NCBI GenBank assembly: GCA_030949325.1
Contig: JAUZSQ010000084.1
Span: 20,261-84,260 of the forward strand
From: Sulfurovum sp.
GTDB lineage: Bacteria; Campylobacterota; Campylobacteria; Campylobacterales; Sulfurovaceae
Length of the DNA: 64,000 nt
Reading direction: 5' to 3'
In this document: piece by piece, positions 28,090 to 36,736 of the stretch
How positions within the stretch are numbered: the first letter of the stretch is position 1
Layout: each line of letters opens with the position of its first letter
The notes under the pieces: model-generated
The model's input: only the letters and a program-made list of their open reading frames with translations
Told to the model about the DNA's origin: nothing
Databases searched by the model: none
Position numbers and translations under genes: made by a program

Positions 28090-29391
28090 TTAGGCTAAAC
28101 ATACACCTTCTAGTGCACCCCTAGAAACCTTGGTCACTTCTACAGCTACGATTTGACCTAATAATTCTTCACTGCCTTGGACAAAAAAGAGTTTGCCATC
28201 ATCACTACGTCCTGAGACTTTACCATTGGGTTTGAGTTCATCAAAATAGACTTTATGCACTCGACCTAAGTGCTTGTCCATCACTTCATCCAATATTTCG
28301 GTATGTCTTTTTTGCAATCGTGTCAACCTTGACCCTGCCAAAGTATTGTCTATTTGATGCTCAAAATCAGCCGCTTCGGTATGAGGACGAGCAGAATATT
28401 TAAACGAAAACATTTGCTCAAAACGTACAGCTTCAAGCACGTCCATCGTTTCTTCAAAATCCTCGTCACTTTCATTAGGAAAGCCTACAATGACATCTGT
28501 AGAAATAGTTGCTTCTGGACAAAGGGTACGAATCTTCTCACAGCGATTGATAAAATTCTCTTTGGTATAGCCTCGTTTCATGGCTTTGAGTAATGAGGTT
28601 GAACCACTTTGTAAAGGCACATGAATTTGCTTACAGATTTTGGGGTTAGTGGCGAACTCTTGCAAAAATACATCATCCATGTGTAAGGGGTGAGGAGAAG
28701 TAAAACGAATACGCTCCAAACCTTCTATGAGCGATATTTTTTGCAATAAGCCAGTAAAGTTACACTGCTCATCAGCAGAGGAAAAACGCCTACCATAGTT
28801 GTTGACATTTTGTCCCAAGAGCATCACTTCTTTTGCCCCAGTAGCTACGGCTTTGCCTATCTCTTGGATAATCAGTGCTGAGGGGATAGATATTTCTTCT
28901 CCTCGTGTCGCAGGAACGATACAAAAAGTACAAGATTTATCACAACCAATAGAGATATTGACCATTGCTTTAAATGGATTGCTTCGGTATTCACCAAAAT
29001 CATAGCTACTTTCATCAAACTCAGTACTCACCTCAACGGCATGTTTCTTTTCTATCACTTCTGTAATCTTGGACACATTTCTAGCACCCAAAACAAAATC
29101 AACAGCAGGTGCACGTTTGATAATTTCTTTGCCTAGATGTGACGCTGTACAGCCAGTGACCCCTATCTTTGCCCCTGCTTTTCTGTACTTTTTAAACACA
29201 CCTATTTCAGAAAATAGTTTGGCAACAGGTTTTTCTCGCACGGAACAAGTATTAATAATAATAAGGTCAGCTTCGCCAAGGGTTTGCGTAAGTTCGTAAG
29301 GTTCTTTTTTATTAAGCTCTGCAATCATGTGTTCGCTATCGCGTACATTCATCGCACAGCCCAATGTTTCTATAAATAATTTTTTTGACAA
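28090..29391 (-). CDS. miaB: tRNA-2-methylthio-N6-dimethylallyladenosine synthase
   Basis: MiaB is the radical-SAM methylthiotransferase acting on i6A37 of tRNAs. The 433-residue protein has the N-terminal UPF0004 domain with cysteines in [13 protein letters not shown] (residue 11), [10 protein letters not shown] near 47 and VTGCTASH near 80. The radical-SAM cluster [15 protein letters not shown] is near 152-158, and a TRAM domain closes the protein. It is a paralogue of rimO in this window and was separated from it by [13 protein letters not shown] and the CSVREKP signature. HP0268 lies 17 bases upstream in the same direction. Confidence 0.96.
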   Translation of the reverse strand: MSKKLFIETLGCAMNVRDSEHMIAELNKKEPYELTQTLGEADLIIINTCSVREKPVAKLFSEIGVFKKYRKAGAKIGVTGCTASHLGKEIIKRAPAVDFVLGARNVSKITEVIEKKHAVEVSTEFDESSYDFGEYRSNPFKAMVNISIGCDKSCTFCIVPATRGEEISIPSALIIQEIGKAVATGAKEVMLLGQNVNNYGRRFSSADEQCNFTGLLQKISLIEGLERIRFTSPHPLHMDDVFLQEFATNPKICKQIHVPLQSGSTSLLKAMKRGYTKENFINRCEKIRTLCPEATISTDVIVGFPNESDEDFEETMDVLEAVRFEQMFSFKYSARPHTEAADFEHQIDNTLAGSRLTRLQKRHTEILDEVMDKHLGRVHKVYFDELKPNGKVSGRSDDGKLFFVQGSEELLGQIVAVEVTKVSRGALEGVCLA

Positions 29392-29408
29392 AGAAGACTC
29401 TTTATAAT

Positions 29409-29648
29409 TTAGGCAATGATATGTACTTCATAGATATACTCATTTTCATCTAACCCATACTTTACTTCACGCATATACACAGAAAATCCCTGCTCCTCAA
29501 AATGTTCAATCATCGCTTTCAATTCTTTATGTGAATTGTCTTTATCAAAATAGAAGATAGACTGTGTCGCTAAGTCTTCTTCTAGCTTTTTTAATGCAAT
29601 GATTTTTGGCTTTGCCTTCAGTGTTGTTCTAGCAAGTTTTAATTTCAT
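29409..29648 (-). CDS. HP0268-family small protein
   Basis: The 79-residue product begins [15 protein letters not shown] and contains [37 protein letters not shown], which follows the Campylobacterota-specific HP0268 family. The Helicobacter pylori member has been reported as a small nicking endonuclease/RNase; function here is by analogy. It is upstream of and probably co-transcribed with miaB. Confidence 0.75.
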   Translation of the reverse strand: MKLKLARTTLKAKPKIIALKKLEEDLATQSIFYFDKDNSHKELKAMIEHFEEQGFSVYMREVKYGLDENEYIYEVHIIA

Positions 29649-29803
29649 CTATTATCACCTTTAATTCATACTTTAATTTTTGCTTATACTAGAAATTATA
29701 CTTTATTTTCAGTAAAGGTTTGATTAGCTATAATACCTAAACTTCAAAAAGACCTCCCCCCAAGATACTATTGATACACAAAACAGACACAAGGACATCA
29801 GTT

Positions 29804-30974
29804 ATGGAAAAAATATTAGATATTATAGAAGCAATCGCACATGAAAAAAACATTTCAAAAGAACATGCACTCGATGCATTTAAAGATGCACTCACCAATA
29901 CAGCCAAAAAACTTACCTCTTACAGTAGCCACTTTGAGATTGTTATTGAACATGATACCAAGACCTATAGCGTCAATAAAGTCATTACCGTAGTAGCAGA
30001 TGGAGACAAGCAACTCTTTACCCGTTCTTCCAGAGACCCTGATAGTCCAGAAATAGAATCTGATGCCTTCATCTCTTTGAGTGAAGCCCAAGAATTTGAT
30101 GATTCTATCGAACTAGGTGATGCACTCAAAGAAGCATTCATCCTTGAAGACCATGGACGTACAGCCTCTGCCAACCTCTTTAGAGAACTTGAATACCACA
30201 TTCAAAGACGCATAGAACAAGACCTCTTTGAAAAATACAGAGACCAAGTCGGTAGAGTCATGATAGGTACAGTCAACCGTATAGATGCCCAAGACAATAC
30301 CCATGTAGAAATTGGTGAACTCAAAGGCGTAATGACCCTTAGAAACCGTATTAAAGGAGAAAGCCTTTAAACGTGGAGATACTATTAGAGCCTTGTTACG
30401 TTATGTCAGTGTTGACCCAGAATATGGACTCTTCTTAGAACTCACACGTACCGCTCCGAAGTTTTTGGAGTCACTCATGGCTTCAGAAGTACCAGAGATT
30501 GCTGATGGTCTCGTAGAAATTATCAATTCGGCAAGAATACCAGGAGAGAGAGCCAAAGTAGCCCTAAAAACAGAGCAAATGAACATTGACCCTATCGGTG
30601 CAGCTGTGGGTGTCAAAGGAGTCCGAATCAATGCAGTGAGTCGTGAACTCAGCCATGAAAATATCGACTGTATCGAATATTCTCCTATCCCAGAAGTCTT
30701 TATCACAAGAGCCTTAAGCCCTGCGATTACCCAAAGTATCAAAGTCGATGTCACAGAGAAAAAAGCTATTGTCAATATCACCAATGACCAAAAAGCCAAA
30801 GCCATTGGTAAATCAGGTATTAATATTAGATTAGCCTCCATGCTCACAGGCTACAGCATCGAACTCAACGAAGTCGAAGGCATCGCCCAAAGAAGCCCAG
30901 ATTCTAGCTCCAACTCTAATGCAGAACCCACCAAAACCAAAGATACCTCAGCACTGGCTGATTTGTTTATGTAA
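29804..30974 (+). CDS. nusA: Transcription termination/antitermination factor NusA (frameshifted)
   Basis: NusA binds RNA polymerase and modulates pausing, termination and antitermination. The ATG at 29804 gives MEKILDIIEAIAHEKNIS. The N-terminal domain is followed by an S1 domain with RVMIGTVNRID near residue 145 and GELKGVM. After the shift, KH domains follow with DPIGAAVGVKGVRINAVSRELSHENIDCIEY and AIGKSGINIRLASMLTGYSIEL. One extra A at 30360-30362 breaks the frame; removing it gives KGEAFKRGDTIRALLRYV and a ~390-residue protein. NusA is essential in most bacteria, so the break is almost certainly an error. TATAAT lies at 29729. Confidence 0.94.
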
Positions 30975-30979
30975 AGGGA

Positions 30980-31273
30980 TTAGATATAACCCCATTTATG
31001 AAACTTATTTTGAAGCATAGTGTCATGTTCAAATGCTTTAAAAGAAAGGTATTCTGGTGCTAAATCTAAATTATCTTTCCTAAATTTTTCTATGTTTTCT
31101 AATACTTTAATGTGATGCAAGGTGACTACATGGCACTGCGATTTTCTCTTAGCGATAGTATCAAGTCTCACCTTAGCCCTAAACAGCGTAAAGTAAGTGT
31201 TAATGCACAAGTCACAGTCACAGTAGATGCACAACACAGAGGAGTTTTCAAATCCCTTGATAGCACTCAACAA
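30980..31273 (-). CDS. Uncertain ORF, possible gene remnant
   Basis: The frame encodes 97 residues. Its C-terminal ~48 residues (HVVTLHHIKVLENIEKF onward, ending NKFHKWGYI) have protein-like composition and codon use, while the first half is Cys-rich and overlaps a more convincing plus-strand frame. It may be the tail of a decayed gene. I do not recognise a family. Confidence 0.3.
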   Translation of the reverse strand: MLSAIKGFENSSVLCIYCDCDLCINTYFTLFRAKVRLDTIAKRKSQCHVVTLHHIKVLENIEKFRKDNLDLAPEYLSFKAFEHDTMLQNKFHKWGYI

Positions 31274-31330
31274 CTAGCCTCTAATGAAATACGCTTAGAC
31301 TACCGTATCCGAAATACCCAAAGCAAATAG
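31130..31330 (+). CDS. Uncertain small ORF
   Basis: A 66-residue frame from ATG 31130, preceded by AAGGTG, reads MALRFSLSDSIKSHLSPK and continues with short beta-like segments (VSVNAQVTVTVDAQHRG). Codon use resembles neighbouring genes. It overlaps the minus-strand frame at 30980-31273 and at most one is complete. No family recognised. Confidence 0.3.
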   Translation: MALRFSLSDSIKSHLSPKQRKVSVNAQVTVTVDAQHRGVFKSLDSTQQLASNEIRLDYRIRNTQSK

Positions 31331-31374
31331 GCAAAAGATAAATGATACAAAGCTTCATCATATCCTCCTCCTAG

Positions 31375-31380
31375 TATAAT
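31375..31380 (+). promoter_or_regulatory. -10 box upstream of sodN
   Basis: TATAAT lies 38 bases before the sodN ATG, with AAAGGA as ribosome site. A second TATAAT at 31400 is too close to the ATG to leave a ribosome-binding site. Confidence 0.4.
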
Positions 31381-31418
31381 ATCTTGTAATATACAGTACT
31401 ATAATTTAAAGGAACTCC

Positions 31419-31881
31419 ATGAAAAATCTTAAAACAGTCCTACTCTCTTCAGCCCTTAGCTTTGGTGTTATGACCTTCGTCAGTCCACAAATACTCTCTG
31501 CTCACTGTCAAGTACCTTGTGGTATCTATGATGATTCAGCAAGAATACATACGATGCTAGAAGATAGCAAAACCGTATCCAAAGCCACAACACTCATCAA
31601 CGAACGCAGGTAAAACCGATGCACAATCACAAAACCAAATGGCTAGATGGGTCATGAACAAAGAAAAACACGCAGAAAGTATCATCAATACCATTAGCAA
31701 CTATTTCTTAACACAACGCGTAAAAAGCAGTCAAAAAGACTATCAAGAACGCCTAGTCAAACATCATACCGTCATCGTCTCAGCCATGAAAGCCAAGCAA
31801 AATGCAGATATGAAAGCCGTAGAAGCCCTACACAAAAGTATTGATGCCTTAGCACCTTATTATGTGAAAAAGAAGCACTAA
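31419..31881 (+). CDS. sodN: Nickel superoxide dismutase with Sec signal peptide (frameshifted)
   Basis: Ni-SOD dismutates superoxide using nickel held by an N-terminal hook, whose His1 amine and imidazole plus Cys2 and Cys6 are ligands. A signal peptide (hydrophobic core LLSSALSFGVMTFV) is followed at residue 29 by HCQVPCGIYDD, matching the hook consensus HCxxPCGxY. Cleavage after LSA would expose the His as the mature N-terminus. The helical body follows (IHTMLEDSKTVSKATTLINE, then ARWVMNKEKHAESII and KHHTVIVSAMKAKQ). A single-base shift near 31605 splits the frame; restored length is about 154 residues. A possible partner gene starts four bases later. Confidence 0.85.
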
Positions 31882-31885
31882 AAAG

Positions 31886-32185
31886 ATGAAAATACTCATA
31901 TTAGTGGTAAGCCTCTTGTCTTTGAATAGTCTTTATGCCAAAAATACATCCGTCGATGTAAGTAAAATTTATGGGAAAATTCAATATGTGGATTCATTTC
32001 CTGATTATAAAGTAGAAGTCGTAGATGCTTTTGCTGATTTACGCGTACAAGAAGTGTCTGCTTTTGGAAACACAGCAGGAAAATGGGAAATTGTAACTTC
32101 CTTTCCTGATTATAAAATTCAAAAAGTGACTGCATTTGGAGATTTTAAAATTAAATATGTCAATGCTTTTCCTGGGGTAGAGTAA
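31886..32185 (+). CDS. Small exported repeat protein next to sodN
   Basis: The 99-residue product has a signal peptide (MKILILVVSLLSLNSLYA) followed by short beta-strand-like repeats: IQYVDSFPDYKVEVVDAF, WEIVTSFPDYKIQKVTAF and IKYVNAFPGVE, period about 9-10 residues. It begins four bases after sodN, on the same strand, so it is very likely co-expressed. I do not recognise an established function. A role in Ni-SOD folding, anchoring or nickel supply is only suggested by position. Confidence 0.7.
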   Translation: MKILILVVSLLSLNSLYAKNTSVDVSKIYGKIQYVDSFPDYKVEVVDAFADLRVQEVSAFGNTAGKWEIVTSFPDYKIQKVTAFGDFKIKYVNAFPGVE

Positions 32186-32198
32186 AACCTCTCCTCTC

Positions 32199-32891
32199 TC
32201 AAGAAAGTATCATCTCCAAAAAGCTCTCTGTCTCTAAAGAGGCAGAGCCTACTAAGACTCCATCGACTCCTGCGATATTTTTAATCTCTTTGATATTGCT
32301 AGGCTTGGCAGAACCTCCGTAAAGAAGAGGCGTATGCTTGAGGACTTTTTTTAAGGCTCTGTGTGTGCTAGATATTTCTTCTACTGTAGCAGAACGCCCT
32401 GTACCAATTGCCCATATTGGCTCATAGGCTACAATGAGATTTTCATATCCTATATCAATGCCCTCAAACTGTGCCAAAAGATATTGCATCACAGCTTCAA
32501 ATCCTTTTTCACGAATGGCAAGAGGTTCGCCGATACAATAGACTATCTCAAAGTCTTGGTCTTGAAAAAAGGCAAACTTTTTTGAAATATCTGCTTGGGA
32601 TTCGCCTAAGTGTTCGCGTCTTTCACTGTGTCCAAGGAGAATCGTTTTAATATCAAACTCATCAAGTTGTTCTAGCCCAATTTCACCTGTAAATGCTCCA
32701 TGATGTGTAGGATAGGCATTTTGTACCCCTAGGGTAAAGTCCCCTTCATAGTGGTCTATCGCCGTCAGAGGTGGAAAAATATAGACTTTATCTTCTGCTT
32801 GTTTAGCACCTAGCTTTTGGGCTAAGGCTTTGAGATAATATTCTGTACTTTTACGTGTATGGTTGCTTTTAAAATTTCCTGCATAAATCAT
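32199..32891 (-). CDS. tpiA: Triosephosphate isomerase
   Basis: TpiA interconverts DHAP and glyceraldehyde 3-phosphate. The 230-residue barrel has catalytic Lys in AGNFKSNHT near residue 8, His in LLGHSERREHLGE near 88-91, and Glu in VAYEPIWAIGTGRSA near 152. The phosphate loop is LLYGGSAKPSN near 193. It is slightly short, as is usual in Campylobacterota. It is the last gene of a gapA-pgk-tpiA operon with gaps of 2 and 12 bases. Confidence 0.96.
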   Translation of the reverse strand: MIYAGNFKSNHTRKSTEYYLKALAQKLGAKQAEDKVYIFPPLTAIDHYEGDFTLGVQNAYPTHHGAFTGEIGLEQLDEFDIKTILLGHSERREHLGESQADISKKFAFFQDQDFEIVYCIGEPLAIREKGFEAVMQYLLAQFEGIDIGYENLIVAYEPIWAIGTGRSATVEEISSTHRALKKVLKHTPLLYGGSAKPSNIKEIKNIAGVDGVLVGSASLETESFLEMILS

Positions 32892-32903
32892 GACTATCCT
32901 TCA

Positions 32904-34100
32904 CTATTTGGCACATAATGCTTCGATACCAGGAAGGGCGATACCTTCAATCAGTTTCAAACTCGCCCCTCCTCCTGTAGAGATAAAGGTCATATCATCT
33001 GCATCTCCTGCTTGGAGTACCACATCAGCGGTGTCTCCACCACCGACAATTGTCGTGGCATGGGTTTGAGAAATAGTATGAGACATACTAAAGCTTCCTT
33101 TGGAATATCTATCCATCTCATACACACCCATAGGACCATTCCAAATAATCGTCTGTGCATCATTGAGTGCTTCACGAAACAGTCTTGTTGAAGCAGGTCC
33201 TATATCCAATCCCATCCATTCTTCAGGGATTTCTTGGATAGGCAAAAATTTCACCGTAGCATTTTCGGAAAAACGGTCTGCTACGACGACATCGACAGGT
33301 AAATAAAATTTCACCCCTAGATTTTTGGCTTTTTGCATAATATTTTTGGCTTCTTCCACCAAATGTGCCTCAAAGAGTGACGTACCTATCTCATGACCTT
33401 GGGCTTTGAGAAAGGTAAATGCCATTCCTCCACCAATAATAATCTTATCGACTTTATCAACAAGTTTATTCATCGCTTCAAGCTTCCCTGATATTTTGGA
33501 GCCTCCAATGACAGCAACAAAAGGACGTACAGGGTTTTCAAGTACTTTAGAGAAGAAGTTAATCTCTTTACTCATCAAGAATCCCCCTGCCTTGTGTTGC
33601 AGGTCAAAGAATTCAGTAATAGCGTAAATAGACGCGTGTTTACGGTGACAAGCACCAAAAGCATCATTGATATAAAATTCTCCAAATCCTGCTAAGGTTT
33701 GTGCAAAATCACTATCGTTACTGGTCTCTCCTGCTTCATAGCGTAGGTTTTCTAGGAGTAAAATCTCTCCTGCTTTGAGGGCTTTGGCTTTGGCTTGTGC
33801 ATCTTCGCCTATGACATCCGTTGCCATAAATATTTCTTTTTCCATGTTGAGCAAGATGTGTAAACGTTTGGCTACAGGAGACAAAGAAAATTTCTCTTCA
33901 TAAACTCCTGCTTCAGGACGCTCATAATGTGAAGCCAACACAATCTTACAATCTCTATCAATACAATATTTAATCGTCTGAAGTGCTGAACGGATACGTC
34001 TATCATCTGTAATATTGCCATTTTCATCTTTGGGTACATTAAAATCACAGCGTATAAATACCCGTTTGCCTTCTATTTCTAAATCTTTAATTGTCTTCAA
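32904..34100 (-). CDS. pgk: Phosphoglycerate kinase
   Basis: Pgk transfers phosphate between 1,3-bisphosphoglycerate and ADP. The 398-residue protein shows the substrate motif [16 protein letters not shown] near residues 13-28, ASHYERPEA near 55, [12 protein letters not shown] near 108, [13 protein letters not shown] near 145, the hinge-region [10 protein letters not shown] near 193, [10 protein letters not shown] near 317 and the nucleotide-binding GGGDTADVV near 350. Middle gene of gapA-pgk-tpiA. Confidence 0.97.
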   Translation of the reverse strand: MKTIKDLEIEGKRVFIRCDFNVPKDENGNITDDRRIRSALQTIKYCIDRDCKIVLASHYERPEAGVYEEKFSLSPVAKRLHILLNMEKEIFMATDVIGEDAQAKAKALKAGEILLLENLRYEAGETSNDSDFAQTLAGFGEFYINDAFGACHRKHASIYAITEFFDLQHKAGGFLMSKEINFFSKVLENPVRPFVAVIGGSKISGKLEAMNKLVDKVDKIIIGGGMAFTFLKAQGHEIGTSLFEAHLVEEAKNIMQKAKNLGVKFYLPVDVVVADRFSENATVKFLPIQEIPEEWMGLDIGPASTRLFREALNDAQTIIWNGPMGVYEMDRYSKGSFSMSHTISQTHATTIVGGGDTADVVLQAGDADDMTFISTGGGASLKLIEGIALPGIEALCAK

Positions 34101-34102
34101 GT

Positions 34103-35101
34103 TTATGCTCCCTTATGTATATGTACTGCCATATCAACTAAACGACAAGAATATCCCCATTCATTGTCATACCAAGAGAGTACTTTTACCATCGTATCCC
34201 CAATGACTTGAATGGTATCTAGTGGTACAACCGTACTCAACTCTTCTCCCACAAAATCCATAGAAACACGATACTCTTCATCAATCCCCAAAATACCCTT
34301 ATGAGAGCCTTCACTTGCCACTCTAAACGCATGTTGTACGCTTTGTACACTTACTTTAGTGTTTAATGTCACTGTCAAATCTACCATAGAGACATCTGCT
34401 GTAGGTACTCTTATGGCTTGTCCGTTAATTTTGCCTTCTAAGTTGGGTAAGACCTTCGCCAATGCTTTGGCAGCACCTGTACTTGTAGGTACGAGATTAA
34501 CTGCACCTGAACGCCCTTTTCGTGGGTCTGATTTGTGTTTTGCATCCAAGATAGGTTGAGAAGAAGTATAAGAATGAATCGTAGTCATCAAACCATTGAC
34601 AATACCAAAGGCATCATCAAGTACTTTGGCTACAGGGGCTAAACCGTTGGTCGTACAAGAAGCATTCGATACCACCGATTCTCCTGCATAGGCATCAGCA
34701 TTTGCACCTAAGACAAAGGTAGCTGTATCATCTTTGGCAGGGGCAGAGAGGAGGACTTTTTTGATACCATTGTCCAAATATGATTGAACAGACGCTTTGG
34801 TCAAAAAAGCACCCGTACACTCTAATACCACCTCAGCTCCCGTAGAAGCAAAGTCAAGGTGGGCTAAATCACGTTCTGAAAAGATTTTGGCCTTGGTCTT
34901 TCCGATATACAAATATCCTGCCTTGACAGACACATCATTACGCCTACCATGCACGGAATCGTATTTGACCTGATACTCTAGCATCTCTTCTGTAGCCGAT
35001 GCATTGACTGCAACGAGTTCAATATCCTCTCTATCTGCTATGATTCGTGCCACACATCTACCGATTCTACCTAAGCCATTTATTGCTACTTTTACAGCCA
35101 T
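34103..35101 (-). CDS. gapA: Glyceraldehyde-3-phosphate dehydrogenase
   Basis: The 332-residue protein starts with the Rossmann motif [16 protein letters not shown] and has the catalytic cysteine in [17 protein letters not shown] near residue 150. The neighbouring residue usually Cys (SCTTNC) is Gly here, which does not affect catalysis. Further motifs are [11 protein letters not shown] near 175, RAVPTA-equivalent [13 protein letters not shown] near 230 and [15 protein letters not shown] near 313. It heads the gapA-pgk-tpiA operon and is divergent from nadD with 72 bases between. Confidence 0.96.
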   Translation of the reverse strand: MAVKVAINGLGRIGRCVARIIADREDIELVAVNASATEEMLEYQVKYDSVHGRRNDVSVKAGYLYIGKTKAKIFSERDLAHLDFASTGAEVVLECTGAFLTKASVQSYLDNGIKKVLLSAPAKDDTATFVLGANADAYAGESVVSNASCTTNGLAPVAKVLDDAFGIVNGLMTTIHSYTSSQPILDAKHKSDPRKGRSGAVNLVPTSTGAAKALAKVLPNLEGKINGQAIRVPTADVSMVDLTVTLNTKVSVQSVQHAFRVASEGSHKGILGIDEEYRVSMDFVGEELSTVVPLDTIQVIGDTMVKVLSWYDNEWGYSCRLVDMAVHIHKGA

Positions 35102-35173
35102 TTTTACCCCTTAGAGTTTATTATGCAAAACTATGTTAAAATTCTGTAATTTTACAGTAAGTGAGGTTAGCAC

Positions 35174-36085
35174 TTGGTTAATCAATCCAAACCTATCGTA
35201 GCAATCTTTGGGGGTTCTTTTGACCCCCCACATCAGGGGCATCAAGCTATTGTACAAAAGATAAGCAACACACTTGATATTGATACTTTGATTATCGTAC
35301 CTGCCTACTTAAGTCCCTTTAAGCAATCTTCTTGTGCCTTGGCTACAACAAGATTAAAATGGTGTAACACACTCTTTGAAAGGCTACCTAAAGTCAAGGT
35401 AGATGATTATGAGATTCAAGAAGGCAAAAGTACTACAACGGTACAATCTGTAAAATATTTCAATATGATTTATACTGTAAAGTATCTTATTATCGGTTCA
35501 GACAACCTCTCAACCCTTACAAAATGGCAAGATTTTGTGTGGCTCAATACCCATATTATATGGGTAATCATCACACGCCAAGGCTACCCCATCACAACAG
35601 CTAGGTTACAAAACTGGAAAATCATCACCCTTGATGTTCCTATTTCATCTAGCCAAATAAGAAGCTATCAAGATATATCCTATATTGATAAGAAAATTCA
35701 AAAATCAGTACATCATGTACTTCAAGGAGACAATTATATGTCTATAGAAAACCGTATAGAAAACATCGTCAAAACACTAGATGACAACAAAGCAGAAGAG
35801 ATAGAGGTATTTAACCTCGAAGAAGCAGACTACATTGCCAAACATGTGATTATCACCAACTCACTCAATGGTAAACACACCATGGCCTTAGCAGAACATA
35901 TCAAACAAGCACTCAAAGGTACGCAAGACAGTATCCTAGCCTCTGACATGAGTGATGAATGGGTCGTCCTAGATTTAGGCGATATTCTTATTCACATCAT
36001 GATACCAGAATACAGACAACGCTACAACCTAGAAAATTTCCTCAGCGAACTCCTAGCAGACCAGAAAAAAGCCAAACAAGCCTAA
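35174..36085 (+). CDS. nadD-rsfS: NadD nicotinate-nucleotide adenylyltransferase in frame with RsfS ribosome silencing factor
   Basis: Residues 1-~185 are NadD, the NaMN adenylyltransferase of NAD synthesis, with FGGSFDPPHQGHQAI near residue 11-25, GSDNLSTLTKWQD near 115 and the ISSSQIR motif near 158. From residue 189 (ATG 35738) the frame is RsfS, which binds L14 and blocks subunit joining: it starts MSIENRIENIVKTLDD and contains ASDMSDEWVVLDLGDILIHIM. AAGGAG precedes the internal ATG by seven bases, so RsfS may also be made separately. The two are usually adjacent genes. A lost stop through a sequence error is possible. The start codon is TTG at 35174. Confidence 0.85.
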   Translation: MVNQSKPIVAIFGGSFDPPHQGHQAIVQKISNTLDIDTLIIVPAYLSPFKQSSCALATTRLKWCNTLFERLPKVKVDDYEIQEGKSTTTVQSVKYFNMIYTVKYLIIGSDNLSTLTKWQDFVWLNTHIIWVIITRQGYPITTARLQNWKIITLDVPISSSQIRSYQDISYIDKKIQKSVHHVLQGDNYMSIENRIENIVKTLDDNKAEEIEVFNLEEADYIAKHVIITNSLNGKHTMALAEHIKQALKGTQDSILASDMSDEWVVLDLGDILIHIMIPEYRQRYNLENFLSELLADQKKAKQA

Positions 36086-36094
36086 AGCGTAACT

Positions 36095-36736
36095 ATGACA
36101 GAAAATAACTTATGGCTATCACGTTGGCAAAATAAAGAGATAGGATTTCATCAAGAATCTGTCAATACTTTTATGTCGGAGTATTTTCACAAGCTAAACT
36201 TAGCTAAGGATAGCCATGTATTGGTGCCTTTATGTGGCAAGAGTATAGATATTTCTTGGTTACTTTCCCAAGGTTATAAGGTCACAGGTATTGAACTCAG
36301 TGAACAAGCGATTATTGAACTCTTTACAGAGTTGAATATTAGCCCTAGCATTTCTACCGTCGGAGAATTAACACTCTATAGTAGCCCTAGTTTACGCGTC
36401 TTTGTAGGCGATATTTTTGCTGTGGATGCTTCTATGGTCGGCAAAATTGATGCCATTTATGACCGTGCTGCCTTAGTGGCATTGACCCAAGAGTTGCGTA
36501 TTGCCTATGCCACACAACTTAGACGCATTAGCCAAACAGCCCCTCAGCTCTTACTCTGTTTTGAGTATCAACAAAGCTTGATGAACCGTTCTCCCTATTC
36601 TGTAAATAAAGCCGAAGTCATCCAACACTATAAGACACACTATAAGCTAGAATGCCTACTCCAACAAGAAATTATCGGAGGATTCAAGGGGAAAATTCCT
36701 GCCCAAGATGTCGTATGGTTACTGACACCCCTATAA
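36095..36736 (+). CDS. tpm: Thiopurine S-methyltransferase-like SAM methyltransferase
   Basis: The 213-residue protein begins NNLWLSRWQNKEIGFHQ and has the TPMT signature VLVPLCGKSIDISWLLSQGYKVTGIELS near residues 42-66. IYDRAALVALTQELR lies near 120 and FEYQQSLMNRSPYSV near 155. Bacterial members methylate selenium or tellurium compounds or thiopurine-like thiols; the natural substrate is not settled. It starts nine bases after nadD-rsfS and its 3' end overlaps the convergent argS by six bases. Confidence 0.88.
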   Translation: MTENNLWLSRWQNKEIGFHQESVNTFMSEYFHKLNLAKDSHVLVPLCGKSIDISWLLSQGYKVTGIELSEQAIIELFTELNISPSISTVGELTLYSSPSLRVFVGDIFAVDASMVGKIDAIYDRAALVALTQELRIAYATQLRRISQTAPQLLLCFEYQQSLMNRSPYSVNKAEVIQHYKTHYKLECLLQQEIIGGFKGKIPAQDVVWLLTPL

